From Roseibium suaedae (lineage in GTDB: Bacteria > Pseudomonadota > Alphaproteobacteria > Rhizobiales > Stappiaceae), in contig NZ_FRBW01000004.1 in the NCBI RefSeq assembly GCF_900142725.1, positions 248,001 through 312,000 on the forward strand: DNA of 64,000 nucleotides, written 5' to 3'. Position 1 is the first letter of the stretch; every line of letters starts with the position of its first letter. Below, piece by piece: positions 54,376 through 63,105 of this stretch. Both the position numbers and the translations under genes were made by a program. The notes below the pieces were generated by a model. The model had not been told where the DNA came from, ran no database searches, and saw only the letters and a program-made list of their open reading frames with translations.

Positions 54376-55791
54376 ATGTCGGACATTGGACCAGCCACCA
54401 GCCCGACCCCTGGACCAACCAGCTCTGGGATGCGGCTGACGTTGCCGCAACTCGATTTCTGGGAGGAGTTCACCTTCCATCCCGATCAGCCGGTTTCGAC
54501 CGTGGCGCATTACATCGAGCTTGATGGGCAAGTCGACGAGGCGCTGCTGAAGCAGGCGATTGCGCAAACCATCCGGGAAGCCGAAATTCTGTCTGTCAGG
54601 TTCAGGGCGGACGGTGTGAATGAGCCCACGCAGGTCTGCGACCCGGAGTTCATGCCCGGCCTGACGGTAGAAGACCTGCGCACCGAGGCCGATCCGATGG
54701 CTGTTGCGCTTGCGCGAATGGAAGAGGATCTTGCCGCCCGGCTTGACCTCAGGAAGGACAGGCTGTCAGCTCATGTCCTCTACCGGGTCACAGACACGCG
54801 CTACCTTTGGTACATCCGCGCCCATCACATCATCGTCGACGGCTACGGCCTCGCCCTGATCGAGCAGCGATGCGCCGAACTCTACAATCACTCTCTCGGG
54901 CAAGGGCTTCCCGGTCTGCCATTTCACTCACTGTCCAGTTTTCTTGCAGAGGAAGACCGCTATCAGGCCAGTCATCAATGGGAAGCGGACAGGGCTTATT
55001 GGTCGGACTATTTCAACCAGACCAAGGACATCGAGGTTCTGGAGCGGGGCGATGAAGATTACGGCGGGCCCGGACTGCATGCACAGGTCTCCTTCCCGCA
55101 GGGGGTCAGCGAAGACCTGCGGACCATTGCGCGGGATCTCGACCTCGGCTGGCCGGATCTTCTGACGCTCTTGTGCAGCCTTTATCTTCTGGGCCAAGGT
55201 CCGGGAAACCGACGCCAGGCTGGCGATAAAGTGACCTTGTGGCTGCCCTTCATGAGCCGTTGGGGCAGCGTTGGCGCGCATCTGCCTGCGCTTCTGGTCA
55301 ATATCCTGCCGTTCCAGGTCGAGACGCGGAAAAGCGAAGCCTTGTCCGCATTTCTGAAGCGCAGTGCAGGGGAGATGAGGCAGCAGAGGCGGCACAGCCG
55401 GTTCCGGATTGAGCAGATTTCCAAGGATCAGGGCCTGATGGATGGAAGCCGCTACTTCTTTTCGCCCCTGATCAATGTGCTGCCGTTCAACTCGCCGGTT
55501 TTCACTGGCTGCAAATCAGGGCGTCATATTCTGGGCAGCGGACCTGCGGATGGCTTCAACCTGACTTTCCGGGGCGAGGCGGATGCGGGCGGGCTGACCC
55601 TTCAGCTGGACGCGGATCCAAGCTTGACCGGGAAAGCGGAATTCGACCGCCACGCCCGGGACCTTCCCGCGTTCCTGGCACGCCTGCTTGTCCCTGAAAT
55701 GCTTGACCACCCGGTTGGCAGCCTCGTCCCGGTTCCTCGGGCAACCGTGCAGGATGCTGCCGATCTGGCTGCAAAATGCTTTCCGATGTAG
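54376..55791 (+). CDS. Stand-alone NRPS condensation protein (VibH-like)
   Basis: A 471-residue single condensation domain with an intact active site, HHIIVDG near residues 150-156. It begins LTLPQLDFWEEFTFHPDQP, like the N-terminal C domain of EntF and like VibH, which joins DHB from the aryl carrier to a free polyamine. Lacking A and carrier domains, it should accept DHB-loaded EntB and a soluble amine. AAGGAG precedes the ATG. It ends at a strong bidirectional terminator. The amine cannot be told. Confidence 0.86.
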   Translation: MSDIGPATSPTPGPTSSGMRLTLPQLDFWEEFTFHPDQPVSTVAHYIELDGQVDEALLKQAIAQTIREAEILSVRFRADGVNEPTQVCDPEFMPGLTVEDLRTEADPMAVALARMEEDLAARLDLRKDRLSAHVLYRVTDTRYLWYIRAHHIIVDGYGLALIEQRCAELYNHSLGQGLPGLPFHSLSSFLAEEDRYQASHQWEADRAYWSDYFNQTKDIEVLERGDEDYGGPGLHAQVSFPQGVSEDLRTIARDLDLGWPDLLTLLCSLYLLGQGPGNRRQAGDKVTLWLPFMSRWGSVGAHLPALLVNILPFQVETRKSEALSAFLKRSAGEMRQQRRHSRFRIEQISKDQGLMDGSRYFFSPLINVLPFNSPVFTGCKSGRHILGSGPADGFNLTFRGEADAGGLTLQLDADPSLTGKAEFDRHARDLPAFLARLLVPEMLDHPVGSLVPVPRATVQDAADLAAKCFPM

Positions 55792-55830
55792 CAGGCAGAC
55801 GGATTTGACCCGTTCAAGAGATTGAAAAAC

Positions 55831-55865
55831 AAACCGCCCCGGATGAAGCGTCCGGGGCGGTTTTT
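55831..55865. terminator. Bidirectional intrinsic terminator between convergent NRPS genes
   Basis: A perfect 13-base-pair hairpin (AAACCGCCCCGGA / TCCGGGGCGGTTT), with T5 on the plus side and an A-rich run on the other, between the VibH-like gene and the convergent C-carrier-C gene. Confidence 0.92.
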
Positions 55866-55884
55866 GTTGCAGCTGTAGAGCTTG

Positions 55885-58857
55885 TCAGCCTCTGGGCAGA
55901 GCGGCCAGTTTCCGGTTCGAGGCGTCCGGCCGGGAAAAATGTTCGAACATGCCAGTCACGCAGGACCGGATCTCTTCGACCTGTGCCATTGAGTACCGCC
56001 TTGTTTGATAGCTCATCAGAACCCGGATCATCCGGTCTGCGCCAATGACTTCTTCCATGACCTCGAATTGCAGTCCGAGGTGAGATTCATGCTTGTCGGG
56101 ATCAACCTGGCGGAAGTCGATTGTCCGGCCGTCAGGACCGGTCAGGCTGCCATTCAGCTTGTTCCGGGCGTGGATCTGGATGAACACATCGAACAGGTGG
56201 TCCTTTCCAGGTGTCATGCCGAGCGCTGCCTCGACCAGATCGATGGGAATGTCCGTATAAGGCATCGAGCCGTTGATCATGTCTTTCACGCTGCCGATCA
56301 ATTCCCGGACGGAGGCATCGCGGGCAAACCGGACACGGTGCGCAACGACCGTGGTGAAGTAGCCGATCGTGTCGAAATAGTCGGAATCCGTCCGGCCCGA
56401 TGCAGACGTGCCGATCACCAGGTCGCTGAGCTCTCCCAGTTTTTGAAGCGAGGTGGCGATGACTGCATAGACGACATTGAAGAGAGACGCGCCATTCTCC
56501 TTGGCCAGTGCATAAAGGCCCTCGGAAACAGTGTGATCCAGCTGCATCTCGACCCAGCCGCCGGCAACGGATCCATCCTGCGAGGTTTCTTGCGGGCCGT
56601 CTTCAAACAAGGTCAGCTCCCGGGGAGCATCCTGCAGCATATCCGTCCAGTAGGCGAGATGGTTATCCGCAACACCTTCGCGAACCTGCTTGCGTGCGAA
56701 GTCGATGAACGGAGCGGGCTGGCTGCTCCAGGTGGGGGCCTTACTACCGGCTCGCGCACTATAGGCGGTGGCGAGTTCATCCATGAGGAGGTTCACCGAC
56801 CACTCATCGAGAGCGAGGTGATGGAACAGGAAAGACAACGTCTGACGTCCGGTCGCCGGATCGCGCAGGAAACGAAGACGGACCGGAAGCTCCTTGGACA
56901 GGTCGAAGCGATAGGCCGCTTCCACGTTCCGGTCCACGCCAGCGCTTTCCTCGCTGCGCCAGAACCACTTGTAGGCATCGAGCTTGCGGGCCGGGACAAT
57001 TTCCTGATGAACGTCGCCGGTCTCCGTCTCAAAATAAAGCGTTCTGAGACCGGAATGGCGCTTCATCAAATCGAGGAACGCCTCGCCAAAAATGGCCTCG
57101 TCAACCGGATCGAGGAAATCCAGGGCAAAGGGCAGGTTGAAGATCTCGCCATACCCAAAGGCGGAATAGATCTTCCAGAGCGACATCTGCGCAAATCCCA
57201 GAGGCGCGTTGGCATCATCGGCCTGCGCAAGGTGGACCTCGACGTTGCCGTTGCCGATGACCTTGTTTGAGCCTTCGGTGAAGCGGGCATGACGCGCCAG
57301 TCCCGCCGCTGTCGGGTTGCTGAAGAGGTCGTTGAAGCGCACCTCGATGCAATGATTGTGCAGAAGGCGGCCGATGATGCGGGTTGCGACAAGCGAATGG
57401 CCGCCGAAATCGAAAAAGTCATCTGATGCTGCAAGATCCGGTGTTGCCAGCGCATCGCGGAATTCCTGGAGGATGGCCGCCTGAATGGCATCCCTCTCCT
57501 TGTCTGCGGAAGCTTCCGGAGCAAAGGGGACTGGATCGGCCAGAGACAAATCGTTGGAGATGGCTGGCAGGATCCCGCTTCTCAGATAACCGGCAAAGAG
57601 GTCCAGAAGCAGCGCCCCTCCGGCAGGTCTGATGTCCTGTCCCGTCACCAGTTCAAGGACAATCTCCCCGTCCGGACCGCGGCCAACCGCCAGATCCAGG
57701 CCACGCCGGGCCTCATGGGTCGGCAGTGGCAGGCGTTCCAGCGTGATGCTGCCGGTGCTGAAGAAGCGATGCAGGTCGGTGAGCCAGCGCACATGTACGG
57801 CAGGGACTGTTGCCGGAGAAACATCTGCCTGCTGCGGGCTGGTGCCGCCCTTTTTTTGCAATTGGGCCAGAACTTCAGCTTCCGCTTCGGCCAGTGTTGC
57901 CCGGCTTGAAACCGGAACGGGGATCAGGTTCCCGCCGGCAAAGGCTTCGGCCTGATCGCCAAGCTGGTCCTGAGGGGCGCCCGGGAAGACCGCGAGAACC
58001 GTCTCGTGACCTCCGAGTGCCGCAACAAAACGGGCAAATCTTGCACCAATTCCAGCAAGCAGATGGAGTGTGTCCTGCTCTGCCCCGAAGAGATCCTGCG
58101 CCAGTGCTGGCGGAAGACGGGCGCCAAATCGTCTTGCAAGACTGGCATCAAGGCTGGTGGTGACATCGGCCGTGCCAAAGGCGGTGATGGGGCCGTCATC
58201 TCCAGGTGCCTCCTGATGAAGCCATGCAACAGGCGCGGCAAGGACCCGGCTGAGGTCGAGCTCAAGCGGCTCCCTCCGGCTGGTCTGCATCAGCGCCTTG
58301 TTGTCATAGGCCCTCGCCAGATTGTCGAGGATTTCCTCGGGGCAATTGGTCTCTTCCAGGATGCGATGCATAAGAAGCCCCAGAATGACTTCCCCGCCAC
58401 AGAAGATCAGGAGTGCCTTGAACGGAGCTTCTGTTTCGCTGATCCAGGGGGCTTTCTGATGGGCAAGAACAAGTGCAACGGCCTCTTGCCGGGTCTTGGC
58501 CTGAAGGATCTCAAGCGTTCCCCGGCCATCTGGAACTGGTTCCTTCAGAAGCTCGCCGTCCTCGCTGAACCTGTAGCGCATCGAGAGTTCCGGGTCGGTT
58601 TTTGTGAGAGTGTCAAAGGCGGTCAGCAGCCGGGCAATATCCGGCTTGCCTGCGATCCGGTAGGCAATTGCGTGACGGAGAACCGGCGCTTGGTCCTGCT
58701 GCTGGGCAAGCCAGATCCGCTCCTGATGGCGGGTCACGGCTTCGGCCGGAGCGACCGTCGAGGCGGGGGAGGGGGCATTTTGCTCAAGCGACTTGAGGTC
58801 CTCATCAAAGCGCACAAACTCAGTGGCCGTCAGCAGACGGTCGAAAGCTCCGGTCAT
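55885..58857 (-). CDS. NRPS: degenerate C - carrier - C protein (VibF C-terminal half/AngM-like)
   Basis: A 990-residue protein. Residues about 40-440 resemble a condensation domain, but the active site HHxxxDG reads MHRILEE, so it is probably inactive or structural. Residues about 460-535 form a carrier domain with an intact Ser in FFDFGGHSLVA. Residues about 550-985 form a second condensation domain with HHLALDE near 678. VibF ends in C1-carrier-C2, with a dispensable C1, and AngM carries a carrier-C pair. This carrier is the only intact peptidyl one seen in the NRPS set. The upstream gap has a palindromic operator. Confidence 0.87.
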   Translation of the reverse strand: MTGAFDRLLTATEFVRFDEDLKSLEQNAPSPASTVAPAEAVTRHQERIWLAQQQDQAPVLRHAIAYRIAGKPDIARLLTAFDTLTKTDPELSMRYRFSEDGELLKEPVPDGRGTLEILQAKTRQEAVALVLAHQKAPWISETEAPFKALLIFCGGEVILGLLMHRILEETNCPEEILDNLARAYDNKALMQTSRREPLELDLSRVLAAPVAWLHQEAPGDDGPITAFGTADVTTSLDASLARRFGARLPPALAQDLFGAEQDTLHLLAGIGARFARFVAALGGHETVLAVFPGAPQDQLGDQAEAFAGGNLIPVPVSSRATLAEAEAEVLAQLQKKGGTSPQQADVSPATVPAVHVRWLTDLHRFFSTGSITLERLPLPTHEARRGLDLAVGRGPDGEIVLELVTGQDIRPAGGALLLDLFAGYLRSGILPAISNDLSLADPVPFAPEASADKERDAIQAAILQEFRDALATPDLAASDDFFDFGGHSLVATRIIGRLLHNHCIEVRFNDLFSNPTAAGLARHARFTEGSNKVIGNGNVEVHLAQADDANAPLGFAQMSLWKIYSAFGYGEIFNLPFALDFLDPVDEAIFGEAFLDLMKRHSGLRTLYFETETGDVHQEIVPARKLDAYKWFWRSEESAGVDRNVEAAYRFDLSKELPVRLRFLRDPATGRQTLSFLFHHLALDEWSVNLLMDELATAYSARAGSKAPTWSSQPAPFIDFARKQVREGVADNHLAYWTDMLQDAPRELTLFEDGPQETSQDGSVAGGWVEMQLDHTVSEGLYALAKENGASLFNVVYAVIATSLQKLGELSDLVIGTSASGRTDSDYFDTIGYFTTVVAHRVRFARDASVRELIGSVKDMINGSMPYTDIPIDLVEAALGMTPGKDHLFDVFIQIHARNKLNGSLTGPDGRTIDFRQVDPDKHESHLGLQFEVMEEVIGADRMIRVLMSYQTRRYSMAQVEEIRSCVTGMFEHFSRPDASNRKLAALPRG

Positions 58858-59001
58858 GGCTGTCTCCGGTAGTCAGTTTGGGTGTTGTTTGCTTGCCTGG
58901 AAAACTCGGCGGCACAATCAGCCGGACAATTGCCCGCGGCCGCGGATGAGCTCTTTGAGTGAGCAGATCGAAGTTGCATCTTGTATCAAGCGCACCCATT
59001 T

Positions 59002-59044
59002 GGCGCAATAAAACTTGTATATAATACTCAAGTTTTATTGCGCC
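59002..59044. repeat. Perfect 16-base-arm inverted repeat with operator-like centre
   Basis: GGCGCAATAAAACTTG and CAAGTTTTATTGCGCC are exact reverse complements separated by 11 bases (TATATAATACT). The AT-rich centre is a TATAAT-like sequence. It lies 145 bases upstream of the C-carrier-C gene ATG, between two operons. Confidence 0.8.
59014..59032. promoter_or_regulatory. Candidate iron operator upstream of the C-carrier-C gene
   Basis: CTTGTATATAATACTCAAG, a near palindrome inside the long inverted repeat. Its right half, TACTCAAG, matches the half-site at 41184 and 49496. The TGA-N9-TCA core has one mismatch (TGT for TGA). Confidence 0.5.
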
Positions 59045-59085
59045 GCGAGACCTGCAGGACTACCGGCGGTTTCATCACATCGGGC

Positions 59086-59121
59086 AAAAAAAGACCCGGG
59101 CCGCGGTGAGGCGGTCCGGGT
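59086..59121 (-). terminator. Intrinsic terminator of the importer operon
   Basis: An 11-pair hairpin with one G-U (ACCCGGACCGC / GCGGCCCGGGT, minus strand) followed by T7, 30 bases after the binding-protein stop. Confidence 0.9.
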
Positions 59122-59153
59122 TCAGATCAATTATTTTTAAGCTGCGAGCGGTC

Positions 59154-60119
59154 TCAGCGCTTCCGGGCACTCCAGCTTTCCATTGCCGTCAGCATGTGTT
59201 CGGCGCTTGCCACGCTCGGCGTGATCACCTTGGCGGGATCAACGAAAAGGACCCGGTCTTCGAGAGCCGGTTTCATGAACTTGTCCCAGCCGGGCACGAT
59301 CTTGCTCAGGGACGCGCGGGTGCCTGCTTCATCACGCCCGCCGCCCATGTAGCTGTTGAGCAGGATCAGGACATCCGGGTTGAGCTTGCCGAATTCTTCC
59401 GCGCTCAGCGGCATCAGCATCATGCCTCCCCCTGCGGGGGCAGCACCGCTCGGAGCCCCGACATCGAGCCGCTTGTAGCCCAGGTCCTCAACGGCCTGAA
59501 CGAGGCCCGTGGAATTCCCGACAACATTGAGCTGGTCCGTCAGGAAGATGGCGAGATATGTCTTGCCGTCCGCGCTTTCCGGAAGGTTGGCGCGAAGGGC
59601 TTCAAGCTGCTTCTCGTAGCTGGCCTTGCGGGCAGCAAAGGCATCTTCCCGTCCGACCAGAGCCGCAAGATCCTCTTCCACGTCAAATCCATAGACTTTC
59701 GCGCTGCCCACGTTCTGCAAATAGACCGGTGCGACCGTGGCAAGCTGATCGGCTTTGCCGGCATCCAGTTCGGAAGCCAGGATCAGGTCCGGCTCCAGGG
59801 CACGCAGCCTTTCGAGATCCAGCTGACCGACCGGACCGAAGCCTTTCGGCTTGGGATGGCCCTCTCCCAGAACGCTGTCGATGAAGTCGACCGCAATGAC
59901 GAAGCTGCCGTCATCCTTGCGGCCAAAGCTGCCGGTGATGCCGACGCCGATATCCATCAGCGGGATGCCAAGCAGAGGCTCATGCATCACGACGATATGG
60001 GCCGGATGTTCGGGCAGGGTAACCGTCCGGCCAGCATCATCGGTGACTGTCCGCCCATCCGCGAGGGCAGGAGCCGCCGATAGCAGCGTTGCGGCTAGGC
60101 AGGGGACCAGAAAACGCAT
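59154..60119 (-). CDS. Ferric-siderophore periplasmic binding protein (FecB/FepB-like)
   Basis: A 321-residue protein with a Sec signal peptide (residues 1-20, ALA-D). It starts the mature part with TVTDDAGRTVTLPEHPAHIVV, the usual start of siderophore-binding proteins, and has the family's LRALEPDLILASELDA helix-strand. It would pass the ferric siderophore to the permease pair. It is the last of four genes on the minus strand, with a terminator after it. The specific ligand is inferred from the biosynthetic locus beside it. Confidence 0.9.
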   Translation of the reverse strand: MRFLVPCLAATLLSAAPALADGRTVTDDAGRTVTLPEHPAHIVVMHEPLLGIPLMDIGVGITGSFGRKDDGSFVIAVDFIDSVLGEGHPKPKGFGPVGQLDLERLRALEPDLILASELDAGKADQLATVAPVYLQNVGSAKVYGFDVEEDLAALVGREDAFAARKASYEKQLEALRANLPESADGKTYLAIFLTDQLNVVGNSTGLVQAVEDLGYKRLDVGAPSGAAPAGGGMMLMPLSAEEFGKLNPDVLILLNSYMGGGRDEAGTRASLSKIVPGWDKFMKPALEDRVLFVDPAKVITPSVASAEHMLTAMESWSARKR

Positions 60120-60131
60120 GAGAGGTGCCTT

Positions 60132-61199
60132 TCAATGGGACTGGAGTTTGCGCAACGCCTGAAGGCGCAGCGTGAGGATGAAGAGCGGAACGCCAACCAG
60201 GGTGAGTGCGAGACCAAGGGGCAAGGGCAGGGCGCCATCGGTGCTCCGCGTCAGGGCATCTGCGGCAATGACCAGAATGCCCCCCATGAGACCGGACAGG
60301 AACAGCCGCGCCCGCGCCACTGCGGGGGAGAGGAAGCTTGCGATGTGGGGCGCGAGCACGCCGAGGAAGATCAAAGGACCGACGGCGGTAACGGCGGCGG
60401 CATTCAGCACGACGGCCGCCAGCAGAACCAGCGGCCGTGACTGGCGCACCGGTTCGCCAAGGGCCATCGCCATGTTGGTGCCGAGGTCATAAGCCGCCAT
60501 GGCCGGCCCCAGAAGGAAGGCCGCAACCACGCTTGCCGCAAACAGGGGTACAAAGAAGGCGATGATGGACCAGTTGGCCTGAAACAGGGAGCCAGCCAGC
60601 CACTCGGACAGGGCAATGGAGGTTTCCGTTGGCAGATAGAGCAGCAGCAGGGCGCCGAAGGACGACAGCACCGTCTCGACTGCGATGCCCATGAGAACGA
60701 TGGAGAGCCCGCTGGACCGTTCCCCTCCGACCAGCCACAGCAGAAGAGCGGCGACACTCAGGCCGCCGAAAAGGGCGGCAAGCGTGACCATGCTCTTGGG
60801 CGCGGCGGGCATCAGCACCAGAAGCAGCATGATCATCAGCATGGAACCCTGGCTGAACCCGAAAAGCCCCGGATCGGCGAGCGGATTCTTGGCAATCGAC
60901 TGAAGCATCGCGCCCGAAAGGGCCACGGCCCAGCCCACCATGAAGCCGAGAATGATTCTCGGCAGACGGACTGTCCAGAGCGCAAAGTCTTCTGCTCCGG
61001 CAAGGTTTTCTCCGAAAAGGGAGCGGACCAGATCTGACAGTCCTGTGTGTGTCAGCCCGAGGCCGGTGGAGGCCGCGGCGAGGGTCAGGGCCGCCAGAAG
61101 CAGGAAGAGGCCCGCGAGCAGGTTGCCGGTTCCAAGCTGCAGGCCATTGGCAAGGCGCAGCACCCGTTTGCCATCCGTCGCTCTTGTCATCTTGATCAT
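60132..61199 (-). CDS. Ferric-siderophore ABC permease (FecCD family, second)
   Basis: A 355-residue permease of the FecCD/BtuC family with about ten membrane segments. Marks are LPRIILGFMVGWAVALSGAM, NPLADPGLFG and AVTAVGPLIFLGVLAPHI. It pairs with the next-upstream permease. The ATG at 61199 overlaps the upstream stop in ATGA. The longer frame upstream is the shadow of the other permease. Confidence 0.92.
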   Translation of the reverse strand: MIKMTRATDGKRVLRLANGLQLGTGNLLAGLFLLLAALTLAAASTGLGLTHTGLSDLVRSLFGENLAGAEDFALWTVRLPRIILGFMVGWAVALSGAMLQSIAKNPLADPGLFGFSQGSMLMIMLLLVLMPAAPKSMVTLAALFGGLSVAALLLWLVGGERSSGLSIVLMGIAVETVLSSFGALLLLYLPTETSIALSEWLAGSLFQANWSIIAFFVPLFAASVVAAFLLGPAMAAYDLGTNMAMALGEPVRQSRPLVLLAAVVLNAAAVTAVGPLIFLGVLAPHIASFLSPAVARARLFLSGLMGGILVIAADALTRSTDGALPLPLGLALTLVGVPLFILTLRLQALRKLQSH

Positions 61200-62212
61200 G
61201 CTGCTTCCCTGCTGCCGGCAGACAGATAGAACCGTTTGACGATTACGATGAAGACGATGCCGCCAACGAGGTCGGTCACCAGTCCGGTGTTGATGACAAA
61301 AGGTTGGAACGCCTCTCTGGCCAGAAGGTCCGCCAGGAGACAGGCACTTGCCCCGCACAGAAGCGATGCGGGCAGGGCATGGACCAGATTGTTGCCTGCA
61401 AAGGGGCGGACGATATGGGGGATCACCAGTCCGACGAAGCCGATCGGCCCGCAGACAGCAACGGCCGATCCAGTGCCCAGGACTGCGGCAGTGATGGCAG
61501 CGCGGGACACCAGAGGCACATTCACCCCGGCTGAGGCCGCCTTGTCCTCGCCAAACAGGATCAGTGTCAGGGGCCGGGCCAGCAACAGCAGGACGAGCAC
61601 GGCAGCGGCTCCAATCCACCAGAACATGGCCAGGCGGTCGATGTAGACGTGGTTGATGTTGCCGGTCACCCAGCTGAGAAAATCCGCCCGTCTGGCAGGA
61701 TCAGACAGGAGCAGTGCATTGGTCATGCCGGTAAACAGCATGGACACCAGAGCTCCGGACAGGATCAGCGACAGGCCGCGCGGATCATTGCGGCGGCCGG
61801 CAAACCTCGCAACCGCCAGACAGGCCAGGAAGCCGGTAATCGCCCCGGCAAGAGCTGCCAGACCTTGCACTGCGGCGTCTGCATCAAGCAGAAGCGCGGC
61901 AGCGACCAGAAACAGCGCCGCACCGGAATTGACGCCAAGCGTTGCGGGCGAGGCCAGGGGATTGCGCACCAGGCTTTGCAGCACAAACCCGCTGGCTGCC
62001 GCGATGCTTCCGGCATAGACCGCAATCACGCTGCGCGGCAGGCGCTGAAACAGGAGAACGGCATCCTCATAGCTATTCACCTCGAAATGAACGAGGGATA
62101 GCGCCAAACCCGGTAAGGAGGCCGGAGAAAAGCCGAAGAAGAGGTGCAACGGCAGGACAAGCGCAAGCAGAAGCCCTGAGAGACTGAGGAAAAGCCCCCG
62201 CCGCTCCATCAT
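61196..62212 (-). CDS. Ferric-siderophore ABC permease (FecCD family, first)
   Basis: A 338-residue permease of the same family. Marks are LPRSVIAVYAGSIAAASGFV, NPLASPATLGVNSGA and GPIGFVGLVIPHIVRPFAG. It has about ten membrane segments. The ATG at 62212 overlaps the ATPase stop in ATGA, so the four genes of this importer are tightly coupled. Confidence 0.93.
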   Translation of the reverse strand: MMERRGLFLSLSGLLLALVLPLHLFFGFSPASLPGLALSLVHFEVNSYEDAVLLFQRLPRSVIAVYAGSIAAASGFVLQSLVRNPLASPATLGVNSGAALFLVAAALLLDADAAVQGLAALAGAITGFLACLAVARFAGRRNDPRGLSLILSGALVSMLFTGMTNALLLSDPARRADFLSWVTGNINHVYIDRLAMFWWIGAAAVLVLLLLARPLTLILFGEDKAASAGVNVPLVSRAAITAAVLGTGSAVAVCGPIGFVGLVIPHIVRPFAGNNLVHALPASLLCGASACLLADLLAREAFQPFVINTGLVTDLVGGIVFIVIVKRFYLSAGSREAA

Positions 62213-62994
62213 GACGCCCCTGCCGATCCGGTGCGCTCCGGGAAGCAGACCAGACGGCCGTCCCGCGGGAAGATTTGTGTCTTCAGGCCAAAGACATCCT
62301 CGATCGCGCGGCTTGTGATCGTTTCGGCCACCGGACCGGCCTTGATGCAGGTTCCCGCCCTTAGAAGAACAACCTCGTCGGCAAATGCCGTGGTCAGGTT
62401 CAGGTCATGCAGAACCGTGATCACTGTCTTGCCATGGGTTTCGACCAGATCGCGGACGAGCTCAAGCACGGCGAACTGGTATTTCATGTCGAGATGATTG
62501 ACCGGTTCATCCATCAGGACCACGTCCGTGTCCTGCGCCAGAACCATGGCAATCCAGGCTCTCTGGCGCTGGCCGCCGGAGAGCTTGTTGACCGGAAAAC
62601 CGGCCCGGTCGCTCAGTCCCACGGTCTCCAGCACCTGCCTGTAGAGCGCCCTGTCGCGCTCCGTCGGGCCGCCGCCCAGGGAGTAGCGGGCATAGCCGGC
62701 CAGTTCGATCAACTCGCCAAGGGTCATGTAGTCGGGACAGAAGCATTCCTGGGGCAGGTAGGCGATCCGCCGGGCGAGCTTCTTCCGGCTGATGCCTGCG
62801 ACCGGCTCACCGTCCAGCAGCACATCACCGCCGGTGAGCGGGAGAAATCCCATGATCGCTTTCAGCAGGCTGGACTTGCCGCAACCGTTCGGCCCAACCA
62901 CGGCTGTCAGCCGCCCTTTCGGGAACCGGATGGACACATCGCTCAGGACCGCGGTGCTTCCATAGGCTGCGCTTAACTGTCGCGTTTCCAGCAC
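62209..62994 (-). CDS. Ferric-siderophore ABC ATPase (FecE/FepC-like)
   Basis: A 261-residue ABC ATPase. Walker A is GPNGCGKSSLL near residue 36, the signature is LSGGQRQRAW near 138, Walker B is VVLMDEPVNHLD near 158, and the H-loop is VLHDLN. It energises the permease pair. The GTG at 62994 was chosen because GAGG lies 8 bases upstream and it gives the family start (LETRQLSAAYG). Longer in-frame starts cross the palindrome at 63010. Confidence 0.93.
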   Translation of the reverse strand: MLETRQLSAAYGSTAVLSDVSIRFPKGRLTAVVGPNGCGKSSLLKAIMGFLPLTGGDVLLDGEPVAGISRKKLARRIAYLPQECFCPDYMTLGELIELAGYARYSLGGGPTERDRALYRQVLETVGLSDRAGFPVNKLSGGQRQRAWIAMVLAQDTDVVLMDEPVNHLDMKYQFAVLELVRDLVETHGKTVITVLHDLNLTTAFADEVVLLRAGTCIKAGPVAETITSRAIEDVFGLKTQIFPRDGRLVCFPERTGSAGAS

Positions 62995-63009
62995 TTTTGA
63001 CCTCTTGAC

Positions 63010-63026
63010 CTTCTGCAATGCAGAAG
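63010..63026. promoter_or_regulatory. Palindromic operator candidate between importer and monooxygenase
   Basis: CTTCTGCA-A-TGCAGAAG, a perfect 17-base palindrome. It sits between a possible -35 (TTGACC, 63005-63010) and -10 (TTTATA, 63029-63034; 18-base spacing) of the plus-strand monooxygenase gene and 16 bases from the importer GTG. It differs from the TGA-N9-TCA sites, so another regulator is likely. Confidence 0.5.
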
Positions 63027-63105
63027 TCTTTATACCATCCGAAACGCGCCAGCAAATCCTAAGCCAGCCTTTCACCTCCCTCCCAATTCAAGCGAGAGCA
63101 GTTCC

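Larger units (their letters stand above)
58858..59153. other. Gap between the C-carrier-C gene and the importer operon
   Basis: A 296-base stretch without a gene. It carries a long inverted repeat with a TGT-N9-TCA centre (59002-59044) and the terminator of the importer operon (59086-59121). Confidence 0.6.
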
